A stretch of DNA of 64,000 nucleotides. Origin: Blepharisma stoltei. Taxonomy: Eukaryota > Ciliophora > Heterotrichea > Heterotrichida > Blepharismidae. The stretch lies in NCBI GenBank assembly GCA_914767885.1, contig CAJZBQ010000012.1, positions 62,001 to 126,000 of the forward strand. Direction: 5' to 3'. Under the pieces are notes generated by a model. It did not search any database. It was given only the letters and a program-made list of their open reading frames with translations, and was not told where the DNA came from. The translations under genes were made by a program, and so were the position numbers. Below are positions 20,422 through 30,692 of the stretch, piece by piece (position 1 is the first letter of the stretch; every line of letters starts with the position of its first letter).

Positions 20422-22945
20422 TTAATCATTTAACTGTGAATGACTTGAAACTCTTCTAAAATAATTTTTTCTGCCTTCAATAATTTCTTCTAGCAAGCAG
20501 CTGTTTCTTCTAGATTTCTTAATAGCAATAGACAAAGGGCTTACGATGTCTAAATGGTCAGTTTCCATACTACTTGACCTTCTTTTTTTCTGTCTCAGTC
20601 CTGAGCTTCCAAAAGAAATATAACCTGAAGTTCTTGGCTTGCAAGAGCTTCTTAAGCTTCTTTTTTCTTTTGAATTTATCAGCATATCGATTTTTTTCGA
20701 TAAAATGTCGCTGGATTTTTCTCTCCTGTAAAGATTTCCTTTTAAAAGCCTTTCAGAGACTTTTATGTTCCCAAATGGAGCTTTAAACATTGAAGGAATG
20801 TTTAAGGCTTGGTATGGGATTTCTTCAGGTTTTAAGTACTGGATCATCCAATGTGAGTATTGAGGCTTGATGCCTTCTCTGTAATGTAATTTTCCAGTGA
20901 GATGAATTTGACTGAATCATTGGGATTTAATTAAACTTCCATGTATTGTTTTCATAAGACGGACATATTCTACTGATAAGCAACTTCGCGTAAAAGTATC
21001 TAAGCATTCGAATAATCCATCATAAAAATCAGCTAGTCCTAGACATTCTGAGTCTCCAAAATCAATTTTCATATCAGTCACCGCCATTGATTTAGCTGAG
21101 ATTTCTTCTGTGGAAGCATTTAATATAGAAGTTTCTTTTCAATAGCGCGATAAGGCGCATTCCTAGGTTTTACCGGATGATCTTAAACATATGAAAACTT
21201 GCTATTCTTTATTCATGGGGGAGAAAAACAGCCTAAATAAAGAATTCTGCCTGATCAATCTCGAGAACTTGAAGAGAGGCTGTGTGAAAAATTTACATTT
21301 TGGTTCGTCAAATGAATCTGACGAGCCAATTCTGGCCAGTACTTGAAATAAAAAATGGTAGTTGCCAGAATTTTATTAATTTTTTGATGGTGAGTATGAT
21401 CAGAATTTTAATAAATGGCACAAGATCAGACAACTTATTCCTTTCAAACCGATCTAATAATTCCTTTGTTAATAATTATAACTGCTTTATAAAAGCCAAA
21501 GTTTGTGCTAAGCGCTTGTTGTTCTTTACGAAATTACTAATGACTCATATTGTTTTAGTTAGAAAATTAAAATGGAGTTAATAATTAAAAACTTGTTGAT
21601 CGAGTTGTGTTTTTGCGGAAGGATAGATTTCTAAACCAATGATGCCAATTTAATTATGATCAACTGCTTTATAAAAGCCAAAGTTTATGCTAAGCGCTTG
21701 TTGCTCTTTACGAACTTACTAATTACTCATATAGTTTTCGTTAGAAAATTAAAATGGAGTTAATAATTAAAAACTTGTTGATCGAGTTGTGTTTTTGCGG
21801 AAGGATAGATTTCTAAATAAATGATGCCAATTTAATTATGATCAACTGCTTTATAAAAGCCAAAGTTTATGCTAAGCGCTTGTTGCTCTTTACGAACTTA
21901 CTAATGACTCATATGGTTTTCGTTAGAAAATTAAAATGGAGTTAATAATTAAAAACTTGTTGATCGAGTTGTGTTTTTGCGGAAGGATAGATTTCTTAAT
22001 AAATGATGCCAATTTAATTATGATCAACTGCTTTATAAAAGCCAAAGTTTATGCTAAGCGCTTGTTGCTCTTTACGAACTTTACTAATGTTATTAAAATT
22101 TTCTTCTTATAATATTTTTAAATTTCTTTCAAATGTTAAAAAATAAAAATTTTAAAATAATTATATCAATATAAATAAAGTTTTTATAAAAAATATTTTT
22201 AAAAAATAAAATAATAATTTTTTAAAATTTATTATATATTTTATAAAATGGGACTTTAATTTTAACAATATTTTTTAAGTGGGTTGTCTTATCCTGTGCT
22301 ATTTATTAAAATTCTGATCATACTTGCCATCAGAAAATTAATAAAATTCTGGCAACTATCATTTATAATTTCAAGTACCAGCCAGAATTGGCTCGCCAGA
22401 TCCATTTGACGAAACAAAAGTGTAAATTTGCAAATAGCCTCTCTTTAAGTTCTCGAGATTGATCAGCCAGAACTCTTTATTTTCACTGTATGACTCTCTT
22501 ACAAAGAAGGAACATCAGATTTTCATGGTCCAAAGACCTTTTAGTCGAACCAGGAAGCACGCCTTATCGCGCTATTGAAGAGAAAGTTCTATATCTCAAG
22601 ATATATGATTTCATATAAACTAATATAAACTTTTCTGGATATTCCAGGCATCTTATTTGGATTGATGAGGTTTCAAAAATTCAAAAAAGACTTGAATAAA
22701 TTTTCGTTTCTCTTCAGCATTAGCCGCTTATAGAGCTGGCTAAATAAATAGCCATCAATTATGTTTAACTGTTTTTGAAAAATAAGTGCTATCATGTCAT
22801 CTCCATTTGTCGGCTGGTAATCAATTTTATAAGTAGGTGGAGACATTGCAGGTTTTCTAAAAGCTCGTCATTTAGTTTTGTTTGTTCGTGATGGGGAATA
22901 TTCTCTTGCTATTATATTTACTTCGGAAACTAATGCATTTTCCAT
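20422..22945 (-). CDS. Unrecognised protein split by a 1.47-kb inverted-repeat element
   Basis: The ATG at 22945 opens a frame with TGA-Trp codons to about 22592. Removal of 21124-22591 (1468 bp) continues it in frame (Leu-Glu-Ile then Leu-Asn-Ala-Ser) to the TAA at 20422, giving about 351 residues. The N-terminus is basic, the middle is a helical domain with several aromatic and Cys residues, and the C-terminal third is Ser/Arg/Lys-rich with many potential phosphorylation sites. No family is recognised. Confidence 0.7.
21124..22591. mobile_element. 1.47-kb long-TIR element with internal 182-bp tandem repeats (T1)
   Basis: The ends are long imperfect inverted repeats of about 280-300 bp (21124-about 21425 and about 22290-22591), both starting TATAGAA and passing through AATAGCGCGATAAGGCG. 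The element lies between TA 21124-21125 and TA 22592-22593. The interior holds about 3.3 copies of a 182-bp tandem repeat starting at 21481, 21663, 21845 and 22027, followed by a very AT-rich stretch. No transposase is encoded. It sits in an exon and restores the frame when removed. Confidence 0.88.
21481..22085. repeat. Tandem repeat, 182-bp period, about 3.3 copies
   Basis: The starts of the repeated unit (ACTGCTTTATAAAAGCC) are 182 bp apart each time. The copies are nearly identical, so the array is young or homogenised. It lies wholly inside the T1 element. Confidence 0.9.
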
Positions 22946-23419
22946 TAGTTAGGCTTTATTGTTAATTTTGAAATCTTTTTAATTAAAAAAGTTATTATTT
23001 AATTTCTCTGCTTTTGATTATTTTATTTAACAAGCAGCTTATATTTCTGAATTTTATAGCAATAGAAAAGAGTTCAACTTTTAATGTTATCTATATTTAG
23101 CTATTTATGCATCATGCTGAATCTTTATATATCTAAACATTCATTTTTTATTGACAATTTGCTAATAGAAAATTAATTATTACATTAATATATTCCATTT
23201 CATAGACATTAAGATTTAAGTTAAATTTTATTATTTATTTGCTTTAATTATTTCTAATTGTATAAGCATCTTACATACTTATGAATATTATCAATTATTA
23301 AATAAGTTTTCCTAAATTATCGTCTCAATTTGCATATCCTAAAGCAATCCTAAAGGGTAGTCTTTATTCATTCCAAAATCAAGCGAAAAATGGATTATTA
23401 TTTATAACGATATTTTTAA
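22946..23419. other. AT-rich intergenic region between divergent genes
   Basis: 474 bp between a minus-strand and a plus-strand gene, presumably promoter sequence for both. No frame or repeat was seen. Confidence 0.5.
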
Positions 23420-26127
23420 ATGCGACCTGACTTGCAGGATTTTGTGAAAGAAGGAAGCCAAGTAGTCAAACTCAGCCTAGAAAGCGACAGCCAGTCCCGC
23501 TTCTTCTGGGTAAGCTCAGAAACCAAAGAAATAAGATGGAGTAAAAGTGCAAAAGCCCGAAATTTTTATCAAAAAATCGAAATTGATCGACTTTTCGGAG
23601 TCAGAAGATTTGACCAATCTAAGGCTGGAAACAGCGAATATGGGTTTATTTTAGAAACAAAAAACTTACTTACTTACTTAATTATCTGGTGTTTAAGGTG
23701 TCTAGTGCCGCAGCCCAAAAGGGCCTATGGCAAAACTGATGACGTAGGCGAGCCATCTTGGCACAGGTCAGCCCCGTCCAAGCCTTCTATCAACTCCTGC
23801 TTCACCAGCCTTGCTGCACGTCTCACCTGGCGCGTTGCTGTCGCCCTTATCGCTCGACTGAGCTCCTGCGCGTGCTCCGCCTAAGGGTCATCCTCCCGTG
23901 GGGATGTGCTGAGAGGTAAAAGCCCGAAATCTTGAGTGACTGAGGAGTGGTTCCTCTGGTTATCCCCAGAGTTAAACCGCTATTGCTGTCCAGAAGTCTT
24001 CGAGTGAAAACCTAACCCTATAAATAAAATTCCATGAGGGAGAGAAAATTAGCAGAGCTAATTTCTCTCGAACCGAATGCCATTTTATTTATAGAAACAA
24101 AAAACAAAGAAATCAAATTTACAGTTGAAAGCTACGAAATTAGAGAAAAATGAATTGAAGCATTAACGGAAATCATTGTTAACAAAACCAATATCTCCAG
24201 CTCTACCCCAATTGCAGCTGATGAAAATGATGGCTCTCCTTGGCTTATGAAAAGAAGAACTGTCCCTCCCAGTGTACTCGGCGACTACAACTATGAAATG
24301 CCTGTGACAGGATCCAGAGAACTGTTTGCTAAGACCAATCAGACTAAACACCATAAAGAAATCCTTGAAGAAGTCCGTGAGCTCTTACAGCAACAAACAG
24401 GAAAACAAATCTCAATTGAAGATTTGCCAATAGTTTTAGATGAAATCATCCAAAACAACCAAACCAAGATTTGGGAATCCAAGCAAGAAATTTTGAGGCA
24501 AAATGAAGAAAATGACCCCAAAAAATTGCAAAATAAAGTAAGCTTACTTACTTACTTACTTAATACGTATACACATGCTTAACGTCCACTCACGGGGTTA
24601 GCAAATCCCAGGCCTTCCGCTCGCCTCTCGCCGCATCGGGCCCACAGACCTCTGGGCAGGTCCGCTTCGTTCACCAAGGTGCGCCTCCTGGCAAGTGTTG
24701 CCGACTTCTACGGCTCATGGATGAGCTACTTGCTTGTGACATGGGTTGCCATTCCGAAAACCCAAAAAATGGATTTTCTGGTAGGCTATCGGCAAAAAGG
24801 AAAAACACGTAGCCTGGGACGCAACGCCCAGTTTCACGCTAGGGAGTTGCCCGATTGGTCCTTGGGACTTTGCTGGGCTTCCCCTTTCTAACTTCCGTGC
24901 CCTCCTTTCCCATGAGGAAAAAATCACCCTGAGAATAGACTAGGGCTAGGCTCTGTACACAACCAGAATTGCTTACCTAGCATTGCTGTCCATCTCTGAA
25001 TGGCAAAATCTTGCCGGATATAATTAAAATATGAGTCGAGGCTGCATGGCCGGGAGGCCATGCCCAGACGAAGACGCCATATTTTAATTATGCAAAATAA
25101 AGTAAGCAGCTTGAGGAAGAGGATAAAAATGCTAGAAGTGGAGCAGGAGCAGATTGACGCACAGGCGAATTCAATTGAAGAGCTGAATAGAGATATAGCA
25201 AGAGAAAAAAAGCAAAAAGAAGAGCTTACAAATAAAATCCATGAAATAACACAGGAAAAAAATAAATATGTCAAAGAAGGGTCCATTTATAAAGCAGACC
25301 TAGACGCAGCGATAGAAAAAAATGCTGTACTAGAAAAAGAGCTATACAGAAGAGAAAAAAAAGATAAAGAAGAAGACCCAAGAATAGATTTATTAAGAAA
25401 AGGGTTCCATGGATATTTACTTACCATCGCAAACCCAGAGCTTGCAGATGACTTAAATTTAACACCTAGAAGACCTTATGAAGATGGTGTCTACAAAAAA
25501 CGTCTAATTACGCTGAACCAAGATTGTTCACAATTAATATGGAAGCCTATCAGTTTATTCAGCAACAAAAAAGCTGTTTTAAAAACCTCAGACATTACAA
25601 GCGCTTTAGAAGGCACAGAAGACCCACAGAGACTAGAACCGTTCACAAATAATCGATATTTAACCATTTTAGCGCCTGGGCTAACATTGATTATTTCAGT
25701 GGAAAAATCATTTGGCTTTTATTTAGAGGCTATAAAAGATTTATATTTGCAGGTAAATAGCATTCCAATATCACCTTGTGATATCCCTGCTCATGACTTA
25801 TATCAGCTAGGAAATGACCAGCTGCAAAGCCAGATGGTAATTTATGACCGTTTAATAAAGAGATATAAAACTTCTCTTACTGAGTCAATCTGTTATGTAG
25901 ACAAAGGTTCTGCTTCTCAGCAAGAAATGCTCTTAAATGAGCTTCAAACCTTAAAAATCCTTAACGAAGATATGATACAAGGCGTTTTGACTTCAGATAT
26001 AGAAAACTATTTTCGGCACGAAAAAGCTGTCCTTTTAGAGCGCTGCTCAGTTCTTGAAAAAATTCTTGCCCAAGCTAAAGAAGAAAAAGACGCTATTGAA
26101 AAAGCCAGTGTTTTATCAATAAAATAA
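23420..26127 (+). CDS. PH-domain coiled-coil protein carrying two retroposon insertions
   Basis: The frame is restored by removing two insertions plus one target-site copy each (440 bp and 564 bp), giving about 567 residues. Residues about 1-110 form a pleckstrin-homology-like domain: Ser-Arg-Phe-Phe-Trp-Val, Gly-Phe-Ile-Leu, and a C-terminal helix with the hallmark Trp in Arg-Glu-Lys-Trp-Ile-Glu-Ala. The first retroposon splits this domain. Residues about 160-310 are coiled coil, split by the second retroposon. A second alpha/beta region with PH-like strands follows, then a short coiled coil. The likely role is membrane- or phosphoinositide-linked scaffolding. Confidence 0.8.
23666..24091 (-). 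mobile_element. SINE-like retroposon A' (family A) in the PH domain
   Basis: The insert is flanked by a 14-bp direct repeat TAGAAACAAAAAAC (23652-23665 and 24092-24105). The left end carries (TTAC)n, which is the 3' tail of a minus-oriented element. The 5' end on the minus strand reads TAAATAAAATGGCATTCGG. The body matches the copy at 40225-40660 in reverse orientation over its length. Removing 440 bp restores the PH domain frame. Confidence 0.88.
24544..25091 (-). mobile_element. SINE-like retroposon B in a coiled-coil exon
   Basis: The insert is flanked by a 16-bp direct repeat GCAAAATAAAGTAAGC (24528-24543 and 25092-25107). It has a (TTAC)n tail at its left end like family A but a different body. 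Part of the body (24830-24965) is shared with retroposon H at 7142-7490. The 5' end on the minus strand contains an inverted repeat around a GC-rich core (about 25010-25090). Removing 564 bp keeps the frame. Confidence 0.88.
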
Positions 26128-26167
26128 ATTTATCTTAAACTATTTTGTTTGAATATCAATACGGCTA

Positions 26168-26956
26168 TTATTGATTTAAAAATAAGGACATTAATTGAAT
26201 AAGGCATATATAAATTTCTAAATCATCAATTCCCCAGCTGACTTCGCATGAGTCTCTATCCAAAGTTGACGAAAATTCTAGGGTTACTGAGTCGGCACTG
26301 TGAACTCCTGAATAAGTAACAGGATGCCCAATCCTGTCAGGATAGTCGTCTCCACATGAGTCTATTCCTTTATATTGGCATAATGTGCTATGTAAGTTAT
26401 TGCAAGCTTGGTAGCTTTCATTTCAGACGATATTGCTGTCTAATTTCATATATACACTTTCGCCTTCCCATCTGTCTAAAAAGTTCACGTTAAATGAGAC
26501 CTTGATATAACTGTGGGAAGGAATTGTAAAGGTCTTGGATACAGAAACGTCAGAATACTTGCAATGGCCACCAAGGAAGATATTTGGGCTTGATCCACAA
26601 TTGCTGACTGAGGAATCAGACCATCCTGATAGTTGGCCTTGGAAATCTTCAAGAGCTACAAGCTGCCATTGGTCGTAATTTTGGATTTTGATAGGGGCAT
26701 TAGATGCCAATAAATCTCCATGAACCACAATGCGGCGGTTTGCAGTGATATTGCAAGAATCTGATTGAGTAATTGTGAGTAAATTGTTATTAGAGCTGTC
26801 TTCAATTGTAAAATTTTGACTGTTGACTACTGAGTAGTCATAGTCTCCAAGGAAATAAACGGTTGCGGATGGGCCATCTAAGGTTATTTTTGGATGTTGT
26901 GCAAGCCCAAGGTTGAAAGTCAGGAAAAGCAAATAAAGCATAATAACGAATATCAA
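26168..26956 (-). CDS. Secreted Cys-containing beta-rich protein
   Basis: 262 residues with TGA-Trp at 26423. The first 19 residues form a signal peptide ending Gly-Leu-Ala-Gln. The mature protein is rich in Ser, Asn, Asp and aromatic residues with paired Cys, and has the look of an extracellular beta-sandwich of the kind ciliates secrete or display in large families. No catalytic motif was found. The 3' end lies only about 40 bp from the convergent PH gene. Confidence 0.6.
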
Positions 26957-27186
26957 AATGGAATATAAAAATATTTAAACAATATATTTTTAAATATATT
27001 GACTTAAATTTTGGACAGTATTTAATAAATATCTTATAAGGCGATTAGCCATATGATTTGCTGCTTTAAAAGTAATAAAATTGTACATTTAAAGCATTGG
27101 GGTGAAAATTATTAAAAGAGAAATTTTGATTATAGTTTGCGATTAAATATCTGGTACTCAGGATGAATTTTTAACTTAAATGTAAA

Positions 27187-27846
27187 ATGGAATCTAGACT
27201 GAAAAAACCATCCCAAGAAAATTTTAACGCCAAAGCAAAACAAGTAGTTTCTCGATTTAATTCAAAAATTGGCCACATCGCATCCAAATCCATGCTTGAT
27301 AAGCTTCCAAAAGCTCAATCATCATTTCATTCTAATTTATCTCAGACTAACAGTAATCATCCCCATCCAACAGCAATTCCTTCATATCCCCGTATACAAA
27401 AATTATCAGTATCCCAAAGCTTTAAACAAAAACCTAAGACCTTACAAACCGTCAGAAGCACTTCCCAAGAGTCAAAACCAAGCCTAAAGCTAAATCTCAA
27501 AGAAATTTTAACTAAAAAAGTCAATGAAAACCTAAAATCTGATAGAAATGGATACATAAAGCCTATCCCAAAGCCTGCAGCACATAATAAAGCCATGAGT
27601 CTAGAAAGCTCATTTTCAGGACAAACGTCAAAAAGGTGCAAAACAAGCAGGGAGTTTTTAGATACCTTAAAAGAAGATAAAGAAAATTTTGACGAAAATT
27701 CATCGAGAAGTGTATTATCAATCATATCTAAAGAAAAATTATTAAAGTCACCGAATATACAAGCTCTTTGTAAAAACAGTTTTGAGATGTCCTTAGACGA
27801 CTTAGAGGCCAAACTTACGTGCTTTTATAAAAGCTTGCCTCAATAA
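27187..27846 (+). CDS. Basic, Ser/Lys-rich hypothetical protein
   Basis: A 219-residue frame with a good ATG, complete and without TGA codons. It is rich in Ser, Lys, Gln and Pro, probably mostly disordered, with one acidic helical patch (Lys-Glu-Asp-Lys-Glu-Asn-Phe, which contains a KEN box). A KEN box can mark a protein for APC/C-dependent degradation, but this is only a short motif match. No domain is recognised. Confidence 0.6.
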   Translation: MESRLKKPSQENFNAKAKQVVSRFNSKIGHIASKSMLDKLPKAQSSFHSNLSQTNSNHPHPTAIPSYPRIQKLSVSQSFKQKPKTLQTVRSTSQESKPSLKLNLKEILTKKVNENLKSDRNGYIKPIPKPAAHNKAMSLESSFSGQTSKRCKTSREFLDTLKEDKENFDENSSRSVLSIISKEKLLKSPNIQALCKNSFEMSLDDLEAKLTCFYKSLPQ

Positions 27847-27938
27847 ATTGTAAGTAGTTAACGTTTTTTGCTTTTATTGATTCTTAATTTATTTTGGTCG
27901 AGTTTAAGCTAGAGATAATTTTATCAAGAACATTTGAG

Positions 27939-28208
27939 TTATCTTTTAAGCTCTTTCCATCTTTCGTGCTCTTCTCTTGTTCTTTCTTTTTCTCTCTTCC
28001 AAATGTTTTCTTCTCTTTTCTTTTCCAGCTCTTTCATTTTTTCGATTTTGGCTCTTTTCTCATGAATTCGCATTAAATACTCTTCTAATTTTTTTTCTTT
28101 GGCTTTAGAGATCCTCAATCTTTTAGCTTCTTGTTCTTCTTTATGGCTGTTTACCATCATTAAGATTTCTTGGTTTTTCTCTTCAAGCGTTTTCTTTTGA
28201 TCTTCCAT
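27939..28208 (-). CDS. Small highly charged coiled-coil protein
   Basis: 89 residues from the ATG at 28208, chosen over an upstream in-frame ATG because the extra 18 residues are hydrophobic and unlike the rest. The whole chain is a Glu/Lys/Arg-rich single helix. No family is recognised. It lies tail-to-tail with the gene at 27187-27846. Confidence 0.5.
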   Translation of the reverse strand: MEDQKKTLEEKNQEILMMVNSHKEEQEAKRLRISKAKEKKLEEYLMRIHEKRAKIEKMKELEKKREENIWKREKERTREEHERWKELKR

Positions 28209-28477
28209 AATTATTATAAGACATAAGTAGGATAATAAATTTCTAATTTGAAAACGATACATTATATAAAATTATACGAATTTTGTATAATTTAATATAT
28301 TATTTTAACAAATAGATTAGCATGTCAATTTATATCCTCAAAAATACTGCAAATAATAAAACTTATAAATGATGATAAAATAGTTTTGAAATATAAGGTT
28401 TACTAGGATTTATTTTGAAAATTGCTCTGAAATATTAAACTTTTTATATCTTTAATAACAGAAAGCTATATTTAATT

Positions 28478-29659
28478 TTAATTCTTTTTTCCTGATGCAG
28501 AAAGAATATAGAGAAACAGTATGATGATATCAGTATACAAAAGTACAGCCCCAATAACATAATCATCATATGTTAATTCTCGGTATCTTCCTCCAGCAAT
28601 TAGCTGAGTATCATACACTAAAAAGTACCCATATAAAAGTATAACAATAAGGCAAAAAAATGAATATAGAGCGTTGCTATAAAGCCAAATCATCCAAAAC
28701 CCAAACATAGCTAATGATAAAACAGTAACAATAATACAACCTCTAGTCGTAGTAAAATCACTTCTGGTTCTCCAAGCGTAAATTGTTAAAGTCAATGTCA
28801 ATGCAAGAGTGCTTACAGCAGCAAAAAGAACTATTAGTGGCTCATAATAGGCACATACAAAAGCTACTACATAAGATTCAAATAAAGTAAACAGAAACAA
28901 CGCTAAATAATTATATGGGTATCGTTTTGAGTACTTTTTACTATAAAAAATCGCTATCATGATCACGACTGTCAATATCCAGCAAACTATTACTAAAGGC
29001 TTTAAGTCTTTTATCCCATCTCTTAGTCTGCTAACTCCACAGACTATACCTACAAAAACAGCTGTGAAAATTAATTGGCAGCAAAGCAATGCATAGACTT
29101 TTACAATAAAAGATTTTCTGTCATTATTTGCTGTTTTCATGCGCGAATTCTCAGATACATTTCTTAAAAATCCCCATCTTCCTTGATTTTGCTCCTGATT
29201 TAAAGGCCGTGGATATACAACTAGAGGATTTGCAGGAGGAGGGTTATAGGTTTGAGGATATGGGTAAGGTTGATTTACTACAGGATTTGAATTAGCTGGA
29301 ATTTCGATTGGGTAATTCGGAAATTGTTGATAAGGCTGATTATATTGAGAAGGATAATTTACTTGAGAAAAATTGGAGTATTGAATTGGAGCAGCATTTG
29401 GAGTTGAGTAAGGCTGGTTTAATTGATAAGGTGGGTATATTGGAGGAGGATAGGGTTGATTTACCATTTCAGGCTGGATGTACGCTTGATTAGGCTGATA
29501 ATTGACTGGGATAATTTCAGGCTCAGAAGATTTATTGCCATAGCTTAAATCATACCCTTCATTTTCTTTAACTTTTTCATCTGGGTATGCTTGGTTAATT
29601 GGTGGGAAGTCACCTTGGATCTGCTTTTCTTGTTGAGATTGATCATTATAAGTCGTCAT
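28478..29659 (-). CDS. Lifeguard/TMBIM-family seven-transmembrane protein, copy 1
   Basis: 393 residues from the ATG at 29659 (Met-Thr-Thr-Tyr), which matches the start of its tandem paralogue. Residues 1-165 are a Pro/Gln/Tyr/Asn-rich cytosolic tail; the rest holds seven hydrophobic helices. The family signature Tyr-Asp-Thr-Gln-Leu-Ile-Ala-Gly-Gly and a following Thr-Tyr-Asp-Asp-Tyr are present. Members of the BAX-inhibitor-1 superfamily sit in the ER, Golgi or endosomal membranes and modulate calcium leak and cell-death sensitivity. The gene has no introns or IESs. Confidence 0.92.
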   Translation of the reverse strand: MTTYNDQSQQEKQIQGDFPPINQAYPDEKVKENEGYDLSYGNKSSEPEIIPVNYQPNQAYIQPEMVNQPYPPPIYPPYQLNQPYSTPNAAPIQYSNFSQVNYPSQYNQPYQQFPNYPIEIPANSNPVVNQPYPYPQTYNPPPANPLVVYPRPLNQEQNQGRWGFLRNVSENSRMKTANNDRKSFIVKVYALLCCQLIFTAVFVGIVCGVSRLRDGIKDLKPLVIVCWILTVVIMIAIFYSKKYSKRYPYNYLALFLFTLFESYVVAFVCAYYEPLIVLFAAVSTLALTLTLTIYAWRTRSDFTTTRGCIIVTVLSLAMFGFWMIWLYSNALYSFFCLIVILLYGYFLVYDTQLIAGGRYRELTYDDYVIGAVLLYTDIIILFLYILSASGKKN

Positions 29660-29828
29660 CAAAATATGAGTTTCAAAATTATAAATTTTATCTATAATTA
29701 TGGCAGTTATATTCTCCAAATAATTCTTATAAATTGGGTTCTTGCTTCTTTCACTTCTTTCACTTCTTTTTTCTTCAATTTCTCCTTTAGCTTCTCCTTA
29801 GCTTCTCCTCTATTTCTCTTTCAGCTCA

Positions 29829-30101
29829 TTAATTAACTCATCTTTCAGTCCCTCTTTTAAGTCTATTTCTAATTTCTCTTTTTCTTTGACTTTCTCCATC
29901 TAAGTCTTGGTTTGCATAACTCTCGTTAATTTTGTCTATCTCTTTTTCCTTTCAACTTTAATTTTTTTCTCCTTGAGTTTTCTGTCTCTTCTGTTTCATT
30001 TTTCTTTTAACAGCATTTTTGCATTTAGTTTTTCCAAAGGTTTTGCTATAGATATCAACTTCTCTTGCTTCTTCTCCATAAGTTTCGGTCCAGTTCAGCA
30101 T
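29829..30101 (-). pseudogene. Lys/Glu-rich coding-like stretch with an internal stop
   Basis: From the ATG at 30101 the frame runs 44 codons to a TAA, then stays open in the same frame (with TGA-Trp) to the TAA at 29829. Composition is strongly Lys/Arg/Glu-rich. Another frame in the second half also reads as an amphipathic Lys/Glu helix, so a frameshift is possible. It is either a decayed gene or one with an unseen small intron. Confidence 0.3.
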
Positions 30102-30138
30102 GATTATAATTATTTTTGAGTCTTATGCAGTTCTTTAC

Positions 30139-30195
30139 TCTCCCACCTCCATGAGCTAACAAAAACATCCGAAAAAATTCTATTTTTGCATAAAA
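30139..30195. mobile_element. Relic M-family terminus
   Basis: A single end reads CTCCCACCTCCATGAGCTAAC followed by an AAAAAC-rich stretch like the ends of the intact M elements. No partner terminus was found within 500 bp, so this looks like a truncated copy. Confidence 0.45.
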
Positions 30196-30692
30196 AATCT
30201 CTAATTTATAGGAAGAGTTAAACTGATAAGCATTTCATTCTGATATTTTGGTCAATATTGAAACTGAATTATTAAGGGTGGTATGCAGAATTGATTAATT
30301 GGTTCGATCTGCTTTTTGTTGAGATTAATCATTATAAGTGTCATAAAAACAGGATGTTTAAAATTATTGATTAGAAATTAAGAGGGCTATGAAGTGGGAC
30401 TTCACTTAAATTTTATTATTTGTATCCGTCTCAAATGCAATTGAACTTATTTATTATCTGAGCAATTATAGACTTAAAAATGATATAAAAATTGGATCAT
30501 GCTAAACATTAATTTATCATTCTTTAAATTATGATTTATTATATAAGGCCTTCTAAAGCTTATTTGCGCTATTAAATTTCAAATACAGGTGGTTGATTAT
30601 TCTGCAAATTATCTTTATTATCCCCTAACTCCGGTTCTCCTTAAATAATCAAAACAATTGAAAAATATTTTTAGGAAGCTGATATTTCGAGA
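30196..30692. other. Intergenic region downstream of TMBIM copy 2
   Basis: AT-rich with no frame. A short stretch near 30265-30345 resembles the coding start region of TMBIM copy 1 (GGATCTGCTTTTTGTTGAGATT-type sequence around 29614-29660), suggesting a small duplicated fragment. Confidence 0.35.

Noticed and set aside
21481-22085. CRISPR-like reading of the 182-bp repeat array
   Set aside because: The units are long, contiguous and lack unique spacers, and the context is eukaryotic.
23666-24091. Retroposon insertions as ordinary introns
   Set aside because: They have no suitable GT-AG borders at the frame-restoring positions, are far longer than the 15-16-nt introns, and carry target-site duplications.
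24679-24927. Overlapping open frames on both strands inside retroposon B
   Set aside because: Neither is kept in the related element H, and both end within the element body.
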